Source of the DNA: JABCPE02 sp963530295
GTDB lineage: Bacteria; Bacteroidota; Bacteroidia; Flavobacteriales; Weeksellaceae
Length of the DNA stretch: 64,000 nt
Direction: 5' to 3'
Assembly (NCBI GenBank): GCA_963530295.1
Contig: CAUSCF010000010.1
Location: 4,632 to 68,631 of the forward strand
Shown here: piece by piece, positions 33,199 through 42,949 of the stretch
Position numbering within the stretch: position 1 is the first letter of the stretch
Layout of the letters: every line of letters begins with the position of its first letter
Translations under genes and position numbers: made by a program
The notes under the pieces: model-generated
What the model was told of the DNA's origin: nothing
The model's database searches: none
The model's input: only the letters and a program-made list of their open reading frames with translations

Positions 33199-34377
33199 CT
33201 ATTCCCCATCCGCTCTCCATGCATATACTTTCGTGGGATTTTCTTTTATAAGTTTTTCATTTCGCTCAAAGAGGGCTTTTGCGAGATTTTCATCTTTTGT
33301 GGCTTTTAGATAATACTCTTTGGCTTTTTGCGGGTCTTTTTTAAATTTAATCCCCGCATGATACATCGCTCCTAGTGAGGAAATACTCATTTCTTCACCG
33401 ATGGCTTCCCCTTTTCTGAACCATTCTACCGCCTTGTCATAGTTCTTTGGTAAATCTCCACCGAGTGTGTAAAGGTATCCAAGATTATAGATCGCTTTCG
33501 GATTTCCTAAATTGGCTGCTTTTTCCATCCATTCTATTCCCTGCTGGATATTTTTCACTTGTGGATTGTCTTGCAGATAGATGAAAGCTATATTATTCAT
33601 CGCATTCACATCGCCTAGATCAGCCGCTATTTTATACCATTTTAAGGCTTTTGTAAAGTCGCCTTTGTTTTCTCCTTTGTCATTATAATAAATATAAATC
33701 ACCCCTAAATAATTAGGAAATGCTACCTCAGAAGGGAAATTCTCATACCCCCAAGTGTACAGTTCTATGGCTTTTGGGATATTTTGTTTTACTTCTTCCC
33801 CTTTAAGGTAAAAATAAGCAACTTGCACCAGTCGTTGCTTGTCTTTGGTCATTTTCACTGATTTTTCTATCAGCTCCAAATTTTTCTCATAGTTTTTCTC
33901 CACACCCCAGCCCATATAATACATATACGCCAAGTTATCCACCGCAGAGGAACTCCCCAGATTAGCTCCTTTTTGGAAAAGTTCTATTGCTTTTTTGTAA
34001 TCTTGTTTTACACCTGTGCCATCTCGATACAGGAGCCCTAAATTATTACAAGCATCAGCATGATTAGATTTCACAGCTTTTTCTAACAATTTTACAGCTT
34101 TTCCATAATCTTGTTTCACTCCAGCCCAGCCTTTTATGTAAATAGTACCAAGCGTGTTCTGTGATTCTGCATAGCCTTTGTTAGCTGACTTTTGAAACCA
34201 CAGCAGCGCTTTTTCATTATCCTGTGGATAGCCCTTTTCTCCAAAAAAATATGATGATGCAAGATAAAACATCGCTTCTGCATCTCCTTTTTCGGATTTT
34301 TTCAACAAGTCATCTTGAGCCTGTATCAATCCAGAAAAGAAAATTAAAACTATTAGTAATAAAATTCTCATAGTCAT
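33199..34377 (-). CDS. Secreted Sel1-repeat protein
   Basis: 392 residues. Signal peptide (RILLLIVLIFFSGLIQAQ) then about nine Sel1-like repeats of the A-x2-LG-x2-Y-x2-G-x-GV-K/Q-D-x2-KA form, for example AMFYLASSYFFGEKGYPQDNEKAL shortened to its pattern. Sel1 arrays bind proteins and often act as adaptors in the periplasm. Start could be at 34377 or two codons later. Nine bases downstream of pgi, so probably co-transcribed with it. Confidence 0.88.
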   Translation of the reverse strand: MTMRILLLIVLIFFSGLIQAQDDLLKKSEKGDAEAMFYLASSYFFGEKGYPQDNEKALLWFQKSANKGYAESQNTLGTIYIKGWAGVKQDYGKAVKLLEKAVKSNHADACNNLGLLYRDGTGVKQDYKKAIELFQKGANLGSSSAVDNLAYMYYMGWGVEKNYEKNLELIEKSVKMTKDKQRLVQVAYFYLKGEEVKQNIPKAIELYTWGYENFPSEVAFPNYLGVIYIYYNDKGENKGDFTKALKWYKIAADLGDVNAMNNIAFIYLQDNPQVKNIQQGIEWMEKAANLGNPKAIYNLGYLYTLGGDLPKNYDKAVEWFRKGEAIGEEMSISSLGAMYHAGIKFKKDPQKAKEYYLKATKDENLAKALFERNEKLIKENPTKVYAWRADGE

Positions 34378-34386
34378 TGGTTTTTG

Positions 34387-36027
34387 TTATTTGTTTGTTT
34401 TATAATAGTTTATCAGCCCATTCGTAGAAGAATCATGGGAAGAAATTTTCTCAGAATTGGTAAGTTCAGGTAAAATTCTATTTGCGAGGACTTTTCCGAG
34501 TTCCACCCCAAATTGGTCAAAACTAAATATATTCCAAATCACTCCCTGAACGAATATTTTATGCTCATACAAAGCGATAAGCTGCCCCAGCGAAAAAGGA
34601 TTTAATTCCTTAAATAAAAATGAATTCGTCGGAATATTTCCTTGGAAAATCTTATAATTTACCAGCTTTTCTATTTCAGTAACAGATTTATTGGTTTTTT
34701 GTAATTCATCTAAAACCTGCTCTTTATCCTTCCCAAAAGCCAAAGCCTCTGTCTGCGCAAAGAAATTCGCCAAAAGTTTTTCCTGATGGTCAGAAACCGA
34801 ATTACAAGATTTCGCATAAGCGATAAAATCCGATGGAATCAGCTCCGTTCCCTGATGAATAAGCTGATAGAAGGCGTGCTGCCCGTTAGTTCCTGGCTCT
34901 CCCCAGATAATCGGTCCAGTTTCATAATACACAAATTCTCCATTTCTATCCACAGACTTACCATTGCTCTCCATATCGCCCTGCTGAAGGTAGGCAGGGA
35001 AACGGTCAAGATACTGTGAATAAGGCAAAACTGCGTGCGAACTTGCATTAAAAAAGTTTCTGTACCAAATGCCCAGCAATGCCATCAGCACTGGAACATT
35101 TTCGGAAAATTCTGCTTTTCGGAAATGATTATCTGTGTCATTTGCTCCTTTTAAAAGCTGTTCAAAATCATCATAACCAATTGATAATACTATACTTAGC
35201 CCAATAGCTGACCAAAGCGAATAGCGACCGCCAACCCAGTCCCAAAATTCAAAAATATTTTCTTCGGCGATTCCAAATTTCTTAACCTCCAAAACATTAG
35301 TAGAAAGCGCCACAAAATGTTTTGCTATATCTCCCTGACTGCCAGATTTTAAGAACCAATCCTTTGCAGAATGAGCATTAGTCATCGTTTCCTGAGTGGT
35401 GAAAGTTTTGGAAGCGATGATGAAAAGCGTAGTCTCTGGGTTGAGATTCTTAAGTGTTTCAGCTAAATGATTTCCATCTACATTAGACACGAAATACACA
35501 TTCAGCCTTGTTTTAAAATGTTTCAATGCAGAGCAGACCATCACTGGCCCTAAATCCGAACCACCAATCCCAATATTCACCACATCCGTGATTTCCTTTC
35601 CCGAAAATCCTTTGTGCTCGCCCGAAATCACCTTTTCTGAAAAATCTTTCATCTGAGAGAGAACCCTTTTCACATCGGGTTTTATATCTTTCCCTTCCAC
35701 TAAAATCGGCTGATCAGAAAAATCTCTCAAAGCCGTGTGGAGAACTGCCCTTCCTTCGGTTTCATTTATTTTTTCGCCTGAAAACATTGCAGAAATTGCC
35801 GTTTTCAGTTCGCATTCTTCAGCCAATTGGAGCAAAAGATTTTTTACTTTTTCATCGATTAGATTTTTAGAAAAATCAAACAAAAAGTTTTCTCTTTTTA
35901 TAGAATATTCTGCAAAACGATTAGGGTTTTCAGCGAAAAGCTCCCTTAAATCAAAGTTTTTTTCAGCAAAATATTCATTCAGACCTTTCCAAGCCTTGGT
36001 CTGGGTAGGGTTTATTTTTGGTAGCAT
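34387..36027 (-). CDS. pgi: Glucose-6-phosphate isomerase
   Basis: 546 residues, full length. Signatures: IGGSDLGPVM (phosphate binding), GGRYSLWSAIGLS, and the second PGI signature region NGQHAFYQLIHQGTELIPSDF with the active-site His. It interconverts glucose 6-phosphate and fructose 6-phosphate in the cytoplasm. Cotranscribed with the Sel1 protein gene by spacing; the link between them is not obvious. Confidence 0.97.
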   Translation of the reverse strand: MLPKINPTQTKAWKGLNEYFAEKNFDLRELFAENPNRFAEYSIKRENFLFDFSKNLIDEKVKNLLLQLAEECELKTAISAMFSGEKINETEGRAVLHTALRDFSDQPILVEGKDIKPDVKRVLSQMKDFSEKVISGEHKGFSGKEITDVVNIGIGGSDLGPVMVCSALKHFKTRLNVYFVSNVDGNHLAETLKNLNPETTLFIIASKTFTTQETMTNAHSAKDWFLKSGSQGDIAKHFVALSTNVLEVKKFGIAEENIFEFWDWVGGRYSLWSAIGLSIVLSIGYDDFEQLLKGANDTDNHFRKAEFSENVPVLMALLGIWYRNFFNASSHAVLPYSQYLDRFPAYLQQGDMESNGKSVDRNGEFVYYETGPIIWGEPGTNGQHAFYQLIHQGTELIPSDFIAYAKSCNSVSDHQEKLLANFFAQTEALAFGKDKEQVLDELQKTNKSVTEIEKLVNYKIFQGNIPTNSFLFKELNPFSLGQLIALYEHKIFVQGVIWNIFSFDQFGVELGKVLANRILPELTNSEKISSHDSSTNGLINYYKTNK

Positions 36028-36070
36028 AAATTTTAATTATTAAAAAACACAAATTTAGTCTTTTAAATTG

Positions 36071-36100
36071 AAAAAATCCCTGCCATGTGCGGGGATTTTT
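36071..36100. terminator. Terminator after the DUF4349 gene
   Basis: AAAATCCCTGC / GCGGGGATTTTT hairpin between two minus-strand genes, ending the DUF4349 transcript upstream of pgi. Confidence 0.7.
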
Positions 36101-36105
36101 ATCAT

Positions 36106-37035
36106 TTATTTTTCTTCTTCTTTTTTATCTGATTTTTTCCAAAATTTCTTTCTATTTCTCCAAGCAAAAATTCCTAAAACGCCGACCAAAATAAACATCC
36201 ATGCGTTTGCAGCCAATATCAAGAACTTTTGGAATCCATAGAATCCATCAACGAAAGCTTCTTTAAAATCATACCAAAAACTTCCTTTATATTTATCTTC
36301 CAAGCTTCTGATATTGGGCATTTCCTCTTGAGAAATCTTGAATTTCGGTTCGGAAAGATAGATACTCACCGTGCTGTATTTCAGTTCATCAGCAAGATTG
36401 AAATCATTTATTTTCTGATAATTAAGCTCTCGTTCGTTATCATTTGTTGCTTCTGCATTTTTAGTTGTATTGGCTTGCTGAGAAAGCTGAGCTTTATGTT
36501 TCTCCATTCTTTGTTTTTCCAGTTCCGCCATTTTTACATTAGCACTCACATCTTGTGCCGTGATAGTGCGTTCTCGGAGAAAAATACTCTTGTCATTCAG
36601 TGATTTTAGGAAATCGGACAATTTCTCAGTTGGCACCCGCACCTCCATTTGGTTTTTAGTGGTGTATTTACGGACATATAGAGATTTTTCTTCTGACTGA
36701 GGGAAGATATTTTCCTCCAAAACATCACTACGATAATTACTACTTGTCACAAAACCACCCATTTCCTTCAGTGTATTTTCTATGTAGATAGTTGCCTGAT
36801 ACACATCCGAAACATCCATATCTACATTTGCTTTTCGCACGAACTTCTTACCCTCCACTTCTTGAGAGGCAGCCATAGATATAGACGCGGCAGTGCTGTC
36901 CACTGCTGCTTCTGATTCTATGGATTCTAGATGAGACTCTGAATAAGATGTTTCTGTTCCATTTTTTTTAGCGCAGGAAGCTATCATAAGGACAGCCATA
37001 AAGACCACTACTGAATTTCTAAATACTCTTTTCAT
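36106..37035 (-). CDS. DUF4349 lipoprotein
   Basis: 309 residues from the ATG at 37035, chosen because it gives a lipoprotein signal (FRNSVVVFMAVLMIASC); an upstream ATG at 37086 in the same frame would add 17 non-signal residues. DUF4349 region at about 60-270 with the usual coiled middle (MAELEKQRMEKHKAQLSQQ), then one transmembrane helix near the end and a basic tail. Function unknown; members are envelope proteins. Lipid-anchored at one end and membrane-spanning at the other. Confidence 0.85.
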   Translation of the reverse strand: MKRVFRNSVVVFMAVLMIASCAKKNGTETSYSESHLESIESEAAVDSTAASISMAASQEVEGKKFVRKANVDMDVSDVYQATIYIENTLKEMGGFVTSSNYRSDVLEENIFPQSEEKSLYVRKYTTKNQMEVRVPTEKLSDFLKSLNDKSIFLRERTITAQDVSANVKMAELEKQRMEKHKAQLSQQANTTKNAEATNDNERELNYQKINDFNLADELKYSTVSIYLSEPKFKISQEEMPNIRSLEDKYKGSFWYDFKEAFVDGFYGFQKFLILAANAWMFILVGVLGIFAWRNRKKFWKKSDKKEEEK

Positions 37036-37188
37036 ATTCTTATTTTTTGAATTATTGGTACAAATTTCCATCAAATTCCTTGACAATTATTGTAAATTGG
37101 TTTTAAAACTACTGAAAATTGGTTTTACAAATTTATAATATTGATTGTCTTTGATTTGTAAAAAAACTTTATTCCAAATATAGCATAT

Positions 37189-38274
37189 TTATTTGATTTT
37201 TCCAGCCAATAAATTCAAAATTTTCCAACCTTGTTCATCTATTTTTTTCAGAAATTTAGCAATAATCACAGCCAGTAAGACATTTAAACCATAAATCAAA
37301 ATCATCAAAATAAACCAATGTAAATTTTCCCTAAAAATAGGAATGAAAAAATACACCAAAGACGAGCTGATTCCCTGTGCGAAATAGAAAAATATCGCAT
37401 TCTGACCTATGTAGGAAAGCAGACTTTCTTTCTGAATTTTTAGTCTGTTATAAAAGATAAAAACCATCGCCAAAGAAACGAAAGACCAAACGATATAAGG
37501 AATTTTCGGCGGGAATTTCTGTTTATTAAGTTTATAGAAAATATCTGCTCCATAGCTCCAAAACATCCCCACAAGGCTGAGCAAGACAAAACCAATTAAA
37601 AACAGAACTTGGGAATTGGTCAATTTCTTGTTTTTCAGCTGATAAGCCACAAGAAAAACCATCAAATAAAAAACCGTATAGCCCACCTGCCCAGTAGGGT
37701 AAAAATCTGGATTAAAATTAAAAACAAATATAAAAACCACACAAAAACCTATAATCCACCAAATGTATTTTGAGAAAAACCTCAGCACGATTACTCCAAA
37801 AAAAGTAACGACATAGTAAGTCTTCAAATACCAAAAACTGCCCATCACCACAGGAAACACATCACAGGTGCTATACTGATGCAGCCACCAGTTTCCCAAA
37901 AGTTTAAAATCAAAAGGCTGACTCAGGCTGTTCTCCGTATATTTTGGCCCGAAGGTCAGGAAAAAATCTTGGTATGTTTCTTTGTCAAAAAAGGACTGCA
38001 GAAAAACCTTGAAAAAGCTGTCAAAAAAGAACAATCCTGTCACAAAAATCATATAGGTGATTTGTAATTTCAGCAGTCTGCGAAAGGTTTTATCAAGATT
38101 TCCAGAAGAGGTCAATCCGCTGAGCGCAAAGAAAATAGGAACATCAAAAAGCAGACTGAAAATCCTCATTTCATTAGAAACATAAAACTGCCCAGACCAA
38201 AAAACAGTGTGAATAAAAATGATTGACAAAGTTGCCAAACCCTTCACGTAATCAATGTATAAATCTCTTTTCAT
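37189..38274 (-). CDS. Membrane acyltransferase, family 3
   Basis: 361 residues from the ATG at 38274; a TTG one codon earlier is less likely. About ten transmembrane helices. The amino terminus has the family pattern RDLYIDYVKGLATLSIIFIH with the catalytic His at the end of helix 1, then FDVPIFFALSG. Such proteins transfer acetyl or other acyl groups to surface sugars. No partner genes nearby, so the acceptor is unknown. Confidence 0.88.
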   Translation of the reverse strand: MKRDLYIDYVKGLATLSIIFIHTVFWSGQFYVSNEMRIFSLLFDVPIFFALSGLTSSGNLDKTFRRLLKLQITYMIFVTGLFFFDSFFKVFLQSFFDKETYQDFFLTFGPKYTENSLSQPFDFKLLGNWWLHQYSTCDVFPVVMGSFWYLKTYYVVTFFGVIVLRFFSKYIWWIIGFCVVFIFVFNFNPDFYPTGQVGYTVFYLMVFLVAYQLKNKKLTNSQVLFLIGFVLLSLVGMFWSYGADIFYKLNKQKFPPKIPYIVWSFVSLAMVFIFYNRLKIQKESLLSYIGQNAIFFYFAQGISSSLVYFFIPIFRENLHWFILMILIYGLNVLLAVIIAKFLKKIDEQGWKILNLLAGKIK

Positions 38275-38343
38275 CAAACCGAGAATTTTTAGCCAAAAAT
38301 AAAATTTTTAATTAAAAATTTATCCCTTCTGAATAATATTTAG

Positions 38344-38351
38344 TAAATTTG
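38344..38351 (+). promoter_or_regulatory. -7 box for the M48 protease gene
   Basis: TAAATTTG, 24 bases before the ATG at 38376. Confidence 0.4.
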
Positions 38352-38375
38352 TGCATCATTTAAAAACAAAAAATT

Positions 38376-39163
38376 ATGTTTAAAAAAGTAATTTATTTAG
38401 GTCTTATGGCAGGGGCAATTCATTTTGCTGATGCTCAAAAAATCAATTTAGGAAAAGCACTAGATGCAGGTGCAAAAGGAGTAAAAGCATTGACTTTCTC
38501 TAACGCTGATGCAGCAAGACTTTCTAAAGAGTCTGTGGACTGGATGGATAATAACAATCCAGTAGCTGACAAAAACAGCCCTTACACAAAAACCAAGATG
38601 GACTTACTTTAAATTATAAAGTATATTTAGTAAAAGACATCAACGCTTTCGCTGCAGCTGATGGAAGTGTGAGAGTTTTCTCTTCTCTTATGGATATCAT
38701 GACTGATGATGAGCTTTTGGCTGTTATTGGGCATGAAATCGGGCATGTGAAAAACGAAGATACTAAAGACGCTATCAAATCTGCATACACCAGAGCTGCC
38801 CTTGTAGATGCTGCTGGAGCTGCAAGTAACACAGTATCAAAACTTAGCGAAACTCAGTTAGGAAACATGGCTAATGCATTCTTGGATTCTTCTCACAGTA
38901 GAAAACAAGAAAGCCAAGCGGACGACTATTCATACCAATTCATGAAATCCAATGGTTACAATGTAGTAGGAGCTTACACTGCATTCAAAAAATTAGAACT
39001 TCTAGCAGGAGGAGCTAAAGAAAACGGATTCCAAAGAATGTTCAACTCTCACCCAGATAGTGGAAAAAGAGCTGAAGCAATTAAGAAAAAAGCTATAAAA
39101 GATGGTCTTTGGAAAGATCCAGGAACAGTGGAACTTCCAAAAACTAAAATCGTTCAAAAATAA
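38376..39163 (+). pseudogene. M48 family metalloprotease, broken by a frame change
   Basis: Two pieces of one M48 protein. The first (38376-38612) has a signal peptide (MFKKVIYLGLMAGAIHFADAQ) and reads to NSPYTKTKMDLL before a stop. From about 38591 the coding sense moves to another frame, NQDGLTLNYKVYLVKDINAF, and continues through GHEIGHVKNE (zinc site HEIGH near 38733) to the stop at 39163; the third ligand region is ESQADDYSYQF. In M48 relatives more residues lie between the two parts, so a small frame-shifting deletion at about 38588-38597 is the simple explanation. An assembly or sequencing error is also possible. Confidence 0.75.
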
Positions 39164-39168
39164 AACAA

Positions 39169-39200
39169 GAACTTCTCTCTGATTTGAGAGAAGTTTTTTT
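39169..39200 (+). terminator. Terminator after the M48 gene
   Basis: AACTTCTCTC/GAGAGAAGTT with seven T. Confidence 0.8.
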
Positions 39201-39282
39201 GTTAAAAAAGCAACTGGATTTTTGTAGTAGAAAAAAAAAACTTATATTTGCAAACTAATTTTAAAATTAAATACTTATAACA

Positions 39283-39840
39283 ATGTTTGCAATCGTAGAG
39301 ATAGCGGGGCTTCAATACAAAGTAGAGCAAGACCAAAAGTTATTTGTGAACCGTTTAGCAGGAGATAAAGGAGCAAAAGTTTCTTTTGACAAAGTTCTTT
39401 TAACTTCTAACGGAACTGTAACAGTAGGCGCCCCAGCTGTAAAAGGAATCGCTGTAGAAGCAGAGATTTTGGACCATGTCCAAGCTGATAAAGTAATCGT
39501 TTTCAAAAAGAAAAGAAGAAAAGGTTACAAAGTAAAAAATGGTCACAGACAACAGTTGACTCAGATTCAGATTACTTCTATCACTGGTTTTTCAGGAGGA
39601 GCTAAGAAGAGTGCAAAGGAAACTGCTAAGCCAGAAGCTGCTGGTGCAGATAGAGACACTGTAGATTTCGGCGAAGACCATGAACTTAACTACAAATTGA
39701 AAAAGTTCAACCTTTCTCAGTCTAAAGAAAATAGAGAAACTCTAGTATCACTTGCAAAAGGAAAAGCAACTCTTCCTCATGCAGAAGTAGATGCTTTGAT
39801 TGAGAAAAACATCGCTAAATTTAAAGAATTAAAAAAGTAA
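39283..39840 (+). CDS. rplU: 50S ribosomal protein L21 with carboxy-terminal extension
   Basis: 185 residues against about 103 in E. coli. Residues 1-105 are L21 (start MFAIVEIAGLQYKVEQDQKL, then KKKRRKGYKVKNGHRQ and TQIQITSI). After an Ala/Lys linker the last 60 residues form a separate helical domain (LNYKLKKFNLSQSKENRETLVSLAKG...), as in many Bacteroidetes L21 proteins. L21 binds 23S rRNA and L20. 26 bp upstream of rpmA. Confidence 0.95.
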   Translation: MFAIVEIAGLQYKVEQDQKLFVNRLAGDKGAKVSFDKVLLTSNGTVTVGAPAVKGIAVEAEILDHVQADKVIVFKKKRRKGYKVKNGHRQQLTQIQITSITGFSGGAKKSAKETAKPEAAGADRDTVDFGEDHELNYKLKKFNLSQSKENRETLVSLAKGKATLPHAEVDALIEKNIAKFKELKK

Positions 39841-39866
39841 TAAACCCTTAAAAACCATAAAATAAA

Positions 39867-40124
39867 ATGGCACACAAGAAAGGAGTTGGTAGTTCCAAAA
39901 ACGGTAGAGAGTCTCACTCTAAAAGATTAGGCGTGAAGATTTTTGGTGGTCAGGAAGCTATTGCTGGGAACATCATCGTAAGACAAAGAGGTACTCAGCA
40001 CCATCCAGGTGAAAATGTAGGAATGGGTAAAGACCATACATTATTTGCTCTTGTAGACGGTAAAGTAGTTTTCACTAAAAAGAGAGATAACAGATCTTTT
40101 GTATCTGTAGAACCAAATGCTTAA
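39867..40124 (+). CDS. rpmA: 50S ribosomal protein L27
   Basis: 85 residues, normal length: MAHKKGVGSSKNGRESHSKR, then GNIIVRQRGTQHHPGENVGMG. The amino terminus reaches the peptidyl transferase centre; no propeptide is present. Second gene of the usual rplU-rpmA pair, followed by a terminator. Confidence 0.98.
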   Translation: MAHKKGVGSSKNGRESHSKRLGVKIFGGQEAIAGNIIVRQRGTQHHPGENVGMGKDHTLFALVDGKVVFTKKRDNRSFVSVEPNA

Positions 40125-40142
40125 TAAGCATTAATAAAAATC

Positions 40143-40177
40143 CAAAAAGCCTTAGTTTTCTACTGAGGCTTTTTTAT
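40143..40177 (+). terminator. Terminator after rplU-rpmA
   Basis: AAAAAGCCTTAG...CTGAGGCTTTTTT hairpin with T-run, 23 bp before lysA. Confidence 0.7.
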
Positions 40178-40199
40178 ATGAATATAAATCGATTTTATT

Positions 40200-41399
40200 A
40201 TGAATAATGATATTTTACTGAATATAGCTAGTGAATTCGGGACACCTTTATATGTATATGATGCTGAATCAATTAAAAATCAATACCAAAATTTAATTTC
40301 AGCTTTTCCAGAAAAGACAAAATTCTTCTACGCTTGTAAAGCATTGACCAACATCAACATATTAAAATATGTAAATCAACTGGGCGCAAATCTTGACTGT
40401 GTTTCTATCAACGAAGTCAAACTCGGGCTAAAAGCAGGATTTTCTCCTGATAAAATCTTATTCACGCCTAACTGTGTAGACCTCACAGAGATAGAGGAAG
40501 CTATGAAACTGGGCGTTCATATCAACATTGATAACATCTCCATTCTAGAGCAGTTTGGGAATAAATACAGCGATTCCTACCCTATTTTTATCAGAATAAA
40601 TCCTCACATATACGCAGGAGGAAACCACAAAATATCTACGGGACATATTGATTCTAAATTTGGAATTTCTATCCACCAGCTTCGCCATATAGAAAGACTG
40701 GTAAAATCCACAAAACTGAATATCGAAGGGCTGCATATGCATACAGGGAGCGAAATCCGTGACCCTGATGTATTCCTACAAGGAATGGAAATCATGTTCG
40801 AACTAGTGGAGCATTTTCCTAATTTGAAATACATTGACATGGGCAGCGGTTTCAAAATTTCTTACCACTCAGATGATATGGAAACGGACATCGCTTTACT
40901 TGGTAAAAAAGTGGAAGACGCCTTCCTTAACTTCTGTAAAGAAAACGATAAAGAGCTGGAACTTTGGTTCGAGCCAGGGAAATATTTAGTGGGAAAATCT
41001 GGACATTTCTTGGTAAATGCCAATGTTATTAAACAAACTACTGCTACGGTTTTCGTGGGAGTAAATTCTGGGTTTAATCACCTCATCAGACCTATGTTCT
41101 ATGATTCCTACCATATCATAGAAAACCTGTCTAACCCTACAGGAACAGAAAGAATCTACACCGTGGTGGGAAATATCTGTGAGACAGACACTTTCGCTTG
41201 GGATAGAAAACTCAATGAAGTCCGCGAGGGAGATATTCTGGTTTTCAGAAACGCAGGCGCATATGGTTTTGAGATGAGTTCTAACTTTAATTCTAGACTA
41301 AAACCAGCCGAGGTTCTTTGGCTAAATGACAAAGCGCACCTCATCAGAAAAAGAGAGGTTTTTGATGATTTATTAAAAAATCAAATAGAAGTTCTGTAA
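40200..41399 (+). CDS. lysA: Diaminopimelate decarboxylase
   Basis: 399 residues. PLP lysine in FYACKALTN (about residue 44), HxHTGS motif LHMHTGSEI, MGSGF, EPGKYLVG and NICETDTFAWD for substrate and phosphate binding. It makes lysine by decarboxylating meso-diaminopimelate. No lysine riboswitch is seen in the 75 bp upstream. Confidence 0.96.
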   Translation: MNNDILLNIASEFGTPLYVYDAESIKNQYQNLISAFPEKTKFFYACKALTNINILKYVNQLGANLDCVSINEVKLGLKAGFSPDKILFTPNCVDLTEIEEAMKLGVHINIDNISILEQFGNKYSDSYPIFIRINPHIYAGGNHKISTGHIDSKFGISIHQLRHIERLVKSTKLNIEGLHMHTGSEIRDPDVFLQGMEIMFELVEHFPNLKYIDMGSGFKISYHSDDMETDIALLGKKVEDAFLNFCKENDKELELWFEPGKYLVGKSGHFLVNANVIKQTTATVFVGVNSGFNHLIRPMFYDSYHIIENLSNPTGTERIYTVVGNICETDTFAWDRKLNEVREGDILVFRNAGAYGFEMSSNFNSRLKPAEVLWLNDKAHLIRKREVFDDLLKNQIEVL

Positions 41400-41482
41400 G
41401 TGAAATATTTTTGGAATAGAAAATTTCCAACTTAAATCTGTCAATTTGGCAGAAATTTTATATCTTCGTAAAAAATTAGAAT

Positions 41483-42916
41483 GTGGAGAAGAAGTACATA
41501 GATGAAACACGCCAAGGCGAAGCCTATGCAATCGCAGACCTTGATGGAAATACGAAAAAACTTTTTTTGGAAAGCTATGGCTGTCAGATGAATTTTTCTG
41601 ACTCCGAAATTGTAGCTTCCATTTTACAAAAAAACGGCTACAATACTACTACAGTTTTGGAGGAAGCGGACTTGATTTTACTTAATACCTGCTCAGTTCG
41701 AGAAAAAGCGGAGCAGACAGTAAGAATGCGACTTTCACAGTTCAAAACGCTAAAGAAAACAAAGCCAAGTCTCACCGTAGGTGTTTTAGGATGTATGGCG
41801 GAGCGATTGAAAACCAAACTTTTAGAGGAAGAACATTTGGTGGATTTAGTTGTTGGGCCAGATGCCTACCGAGACCTGCCTAACCTTTTGAAAGAAACTT
41901 CGGAAGGGCGAGATGCCATCAATGTGATGCTTTCCAAAGAAGAAACTTATGCCGACATCAGTCCTGTGCGTCTGAGTGGAAACGGCGTGACGGCTTTCGT
42001 GACGATTACCCGTGGATGCGACAATATGTGTACTTTCTGCATCGTGCCTTTCACTCGTGGAAGGGAAAGAAGCCGAGACCCTCATTCTATTATCAACGAG
42101 TGCAAAGAACTTTGGGAAAATGGTTATAAGGAAATCACACTCCTTGGGCAGAATGTGGATTCCTACCTTTGGTATGGCGGCGGTGCGAAAAAAGATTTTG
42201 ACAAAGCTTCTGAGATGCAAAAGGCCACTGCCTTGCATTTCGCACAGCTGCTGGAAATGGTAGCACAGGCTGTTCCTGAGATGAGAATCCGTTTTGCGAC
42301 TTCCAATCCACAGGATATGAGTCTGGATGTCTTCCGTATGATGGCAAAATATGACAACATTTGTAAATATGTGCATCTGCCCGTACAAAGCGGAAGCGAC
42401 AACATGCTGAAAGCCATGAACCGCCAGCACACCCGCCAAGAATATTTAGATTTAATAAAAGAAGCGAAAAAAATCGTTCCAGATATTGCTTTTTCGCAGG
42501 ATATGATAGTCGGTTTCTGTGGAGAAACAGAACAAGACCACCAAGATACACTTTCCCTAATGAGAGAGGTGGAATACGACTACGGCTACATGTTTGCCTA
42601 TTCAGAAAGACCAGGAACGCCTGCGCACAAGAAGATGAAGGATGGTGTCCCAGCTGATGTAAAACAGCGCAGACTCTCCGAAGTGATTGCCTTGCAGGGC
42701 GAACTCTCCACTATGAGACTGAAAGGATATGTAGGCAAAAACCACGAGGTGCTGATAGAAGGAACTTCCAAAAAAGACCCTAACCAATGGAGAGGTCGAA
42801 ATTCCCAAAATGTTGTAGTAGTTTTTGACAAACAAGATGGCCAAAAGATAGGTGATACAGTCTCTGTATATGCCTATGACAGTACGCAGGGAACACTCAT
42901 TGGAAGAGTGGTTTAA
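41483..42916 (+). CDS. miaB: tRNA methylthiotransferase MiaB
   Basis: 477 residues from a GTG at 41483 (the overlapping ATG at 41481 is in another frame). UPF0004 domain with Cys ligands in YGCQMNFSDSE, NTCSVREKAE and LGCMAERLK; radical-SAM motif TRGCDNMCTFC (CxxxCxxC); TRAM domain at the end. It adds the 2-methylthio group to N6-isopentenyl-A37 of tRNAs. A TATCTTCG box 20 bases upstream may be its promoter. First of four closely spaced genes. Confidence 0.96.
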   Translation: MEKKYIDETRQGEAYAIADLDGNTKKLFLESYGCQMNFSDSEIVASILQKNGYNTTTVLEEADLILLNTCSVREKAEQTVRMRLSQFKTLKKTKPSLTVGVLGCMAERLKTKLLEEEHLVDLVVGPDAYRDLPNLLKETSEGRDAINVMLSKEETYADISPVRLSGNGVTAFVTITRGCDNMCTFCIVPFTRGRERSRDPHSIINECKELWENGYKEITLLGQNVDSYLWYGGGAKKDFDKASEMQKATALHFAQLLEMVAQAVPEMRIRFATSNPQDMSLDVFRMMAKYDNICKYVHLPVQSGSDNMLKAMNRQHTRQEYLDLIKEAKKIVPDIAFSQDMIVGFCGETEQDHQDTLSLMREVEYDYGYMFAYSERPGTPAHKKMKDGVPADVKQRRLSEVIALQGELSTMRLKGYVGKNHEVLIEGTSKKDPNQWRGRNSQNVVVVFDKQDGQKIGDTVSVYAYDSTQGTLIGRVV

Positions 42917-42949
42917 TTTAAAAATATTAAAGTTAATTTAACTTCAAAA

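Noticed and set aside
41846..42439. 197-residue minus-strand frame inside miaB
   Set aside because: Antisense shadow of a clear MiaB gene; composition is that expected from its codon structure.
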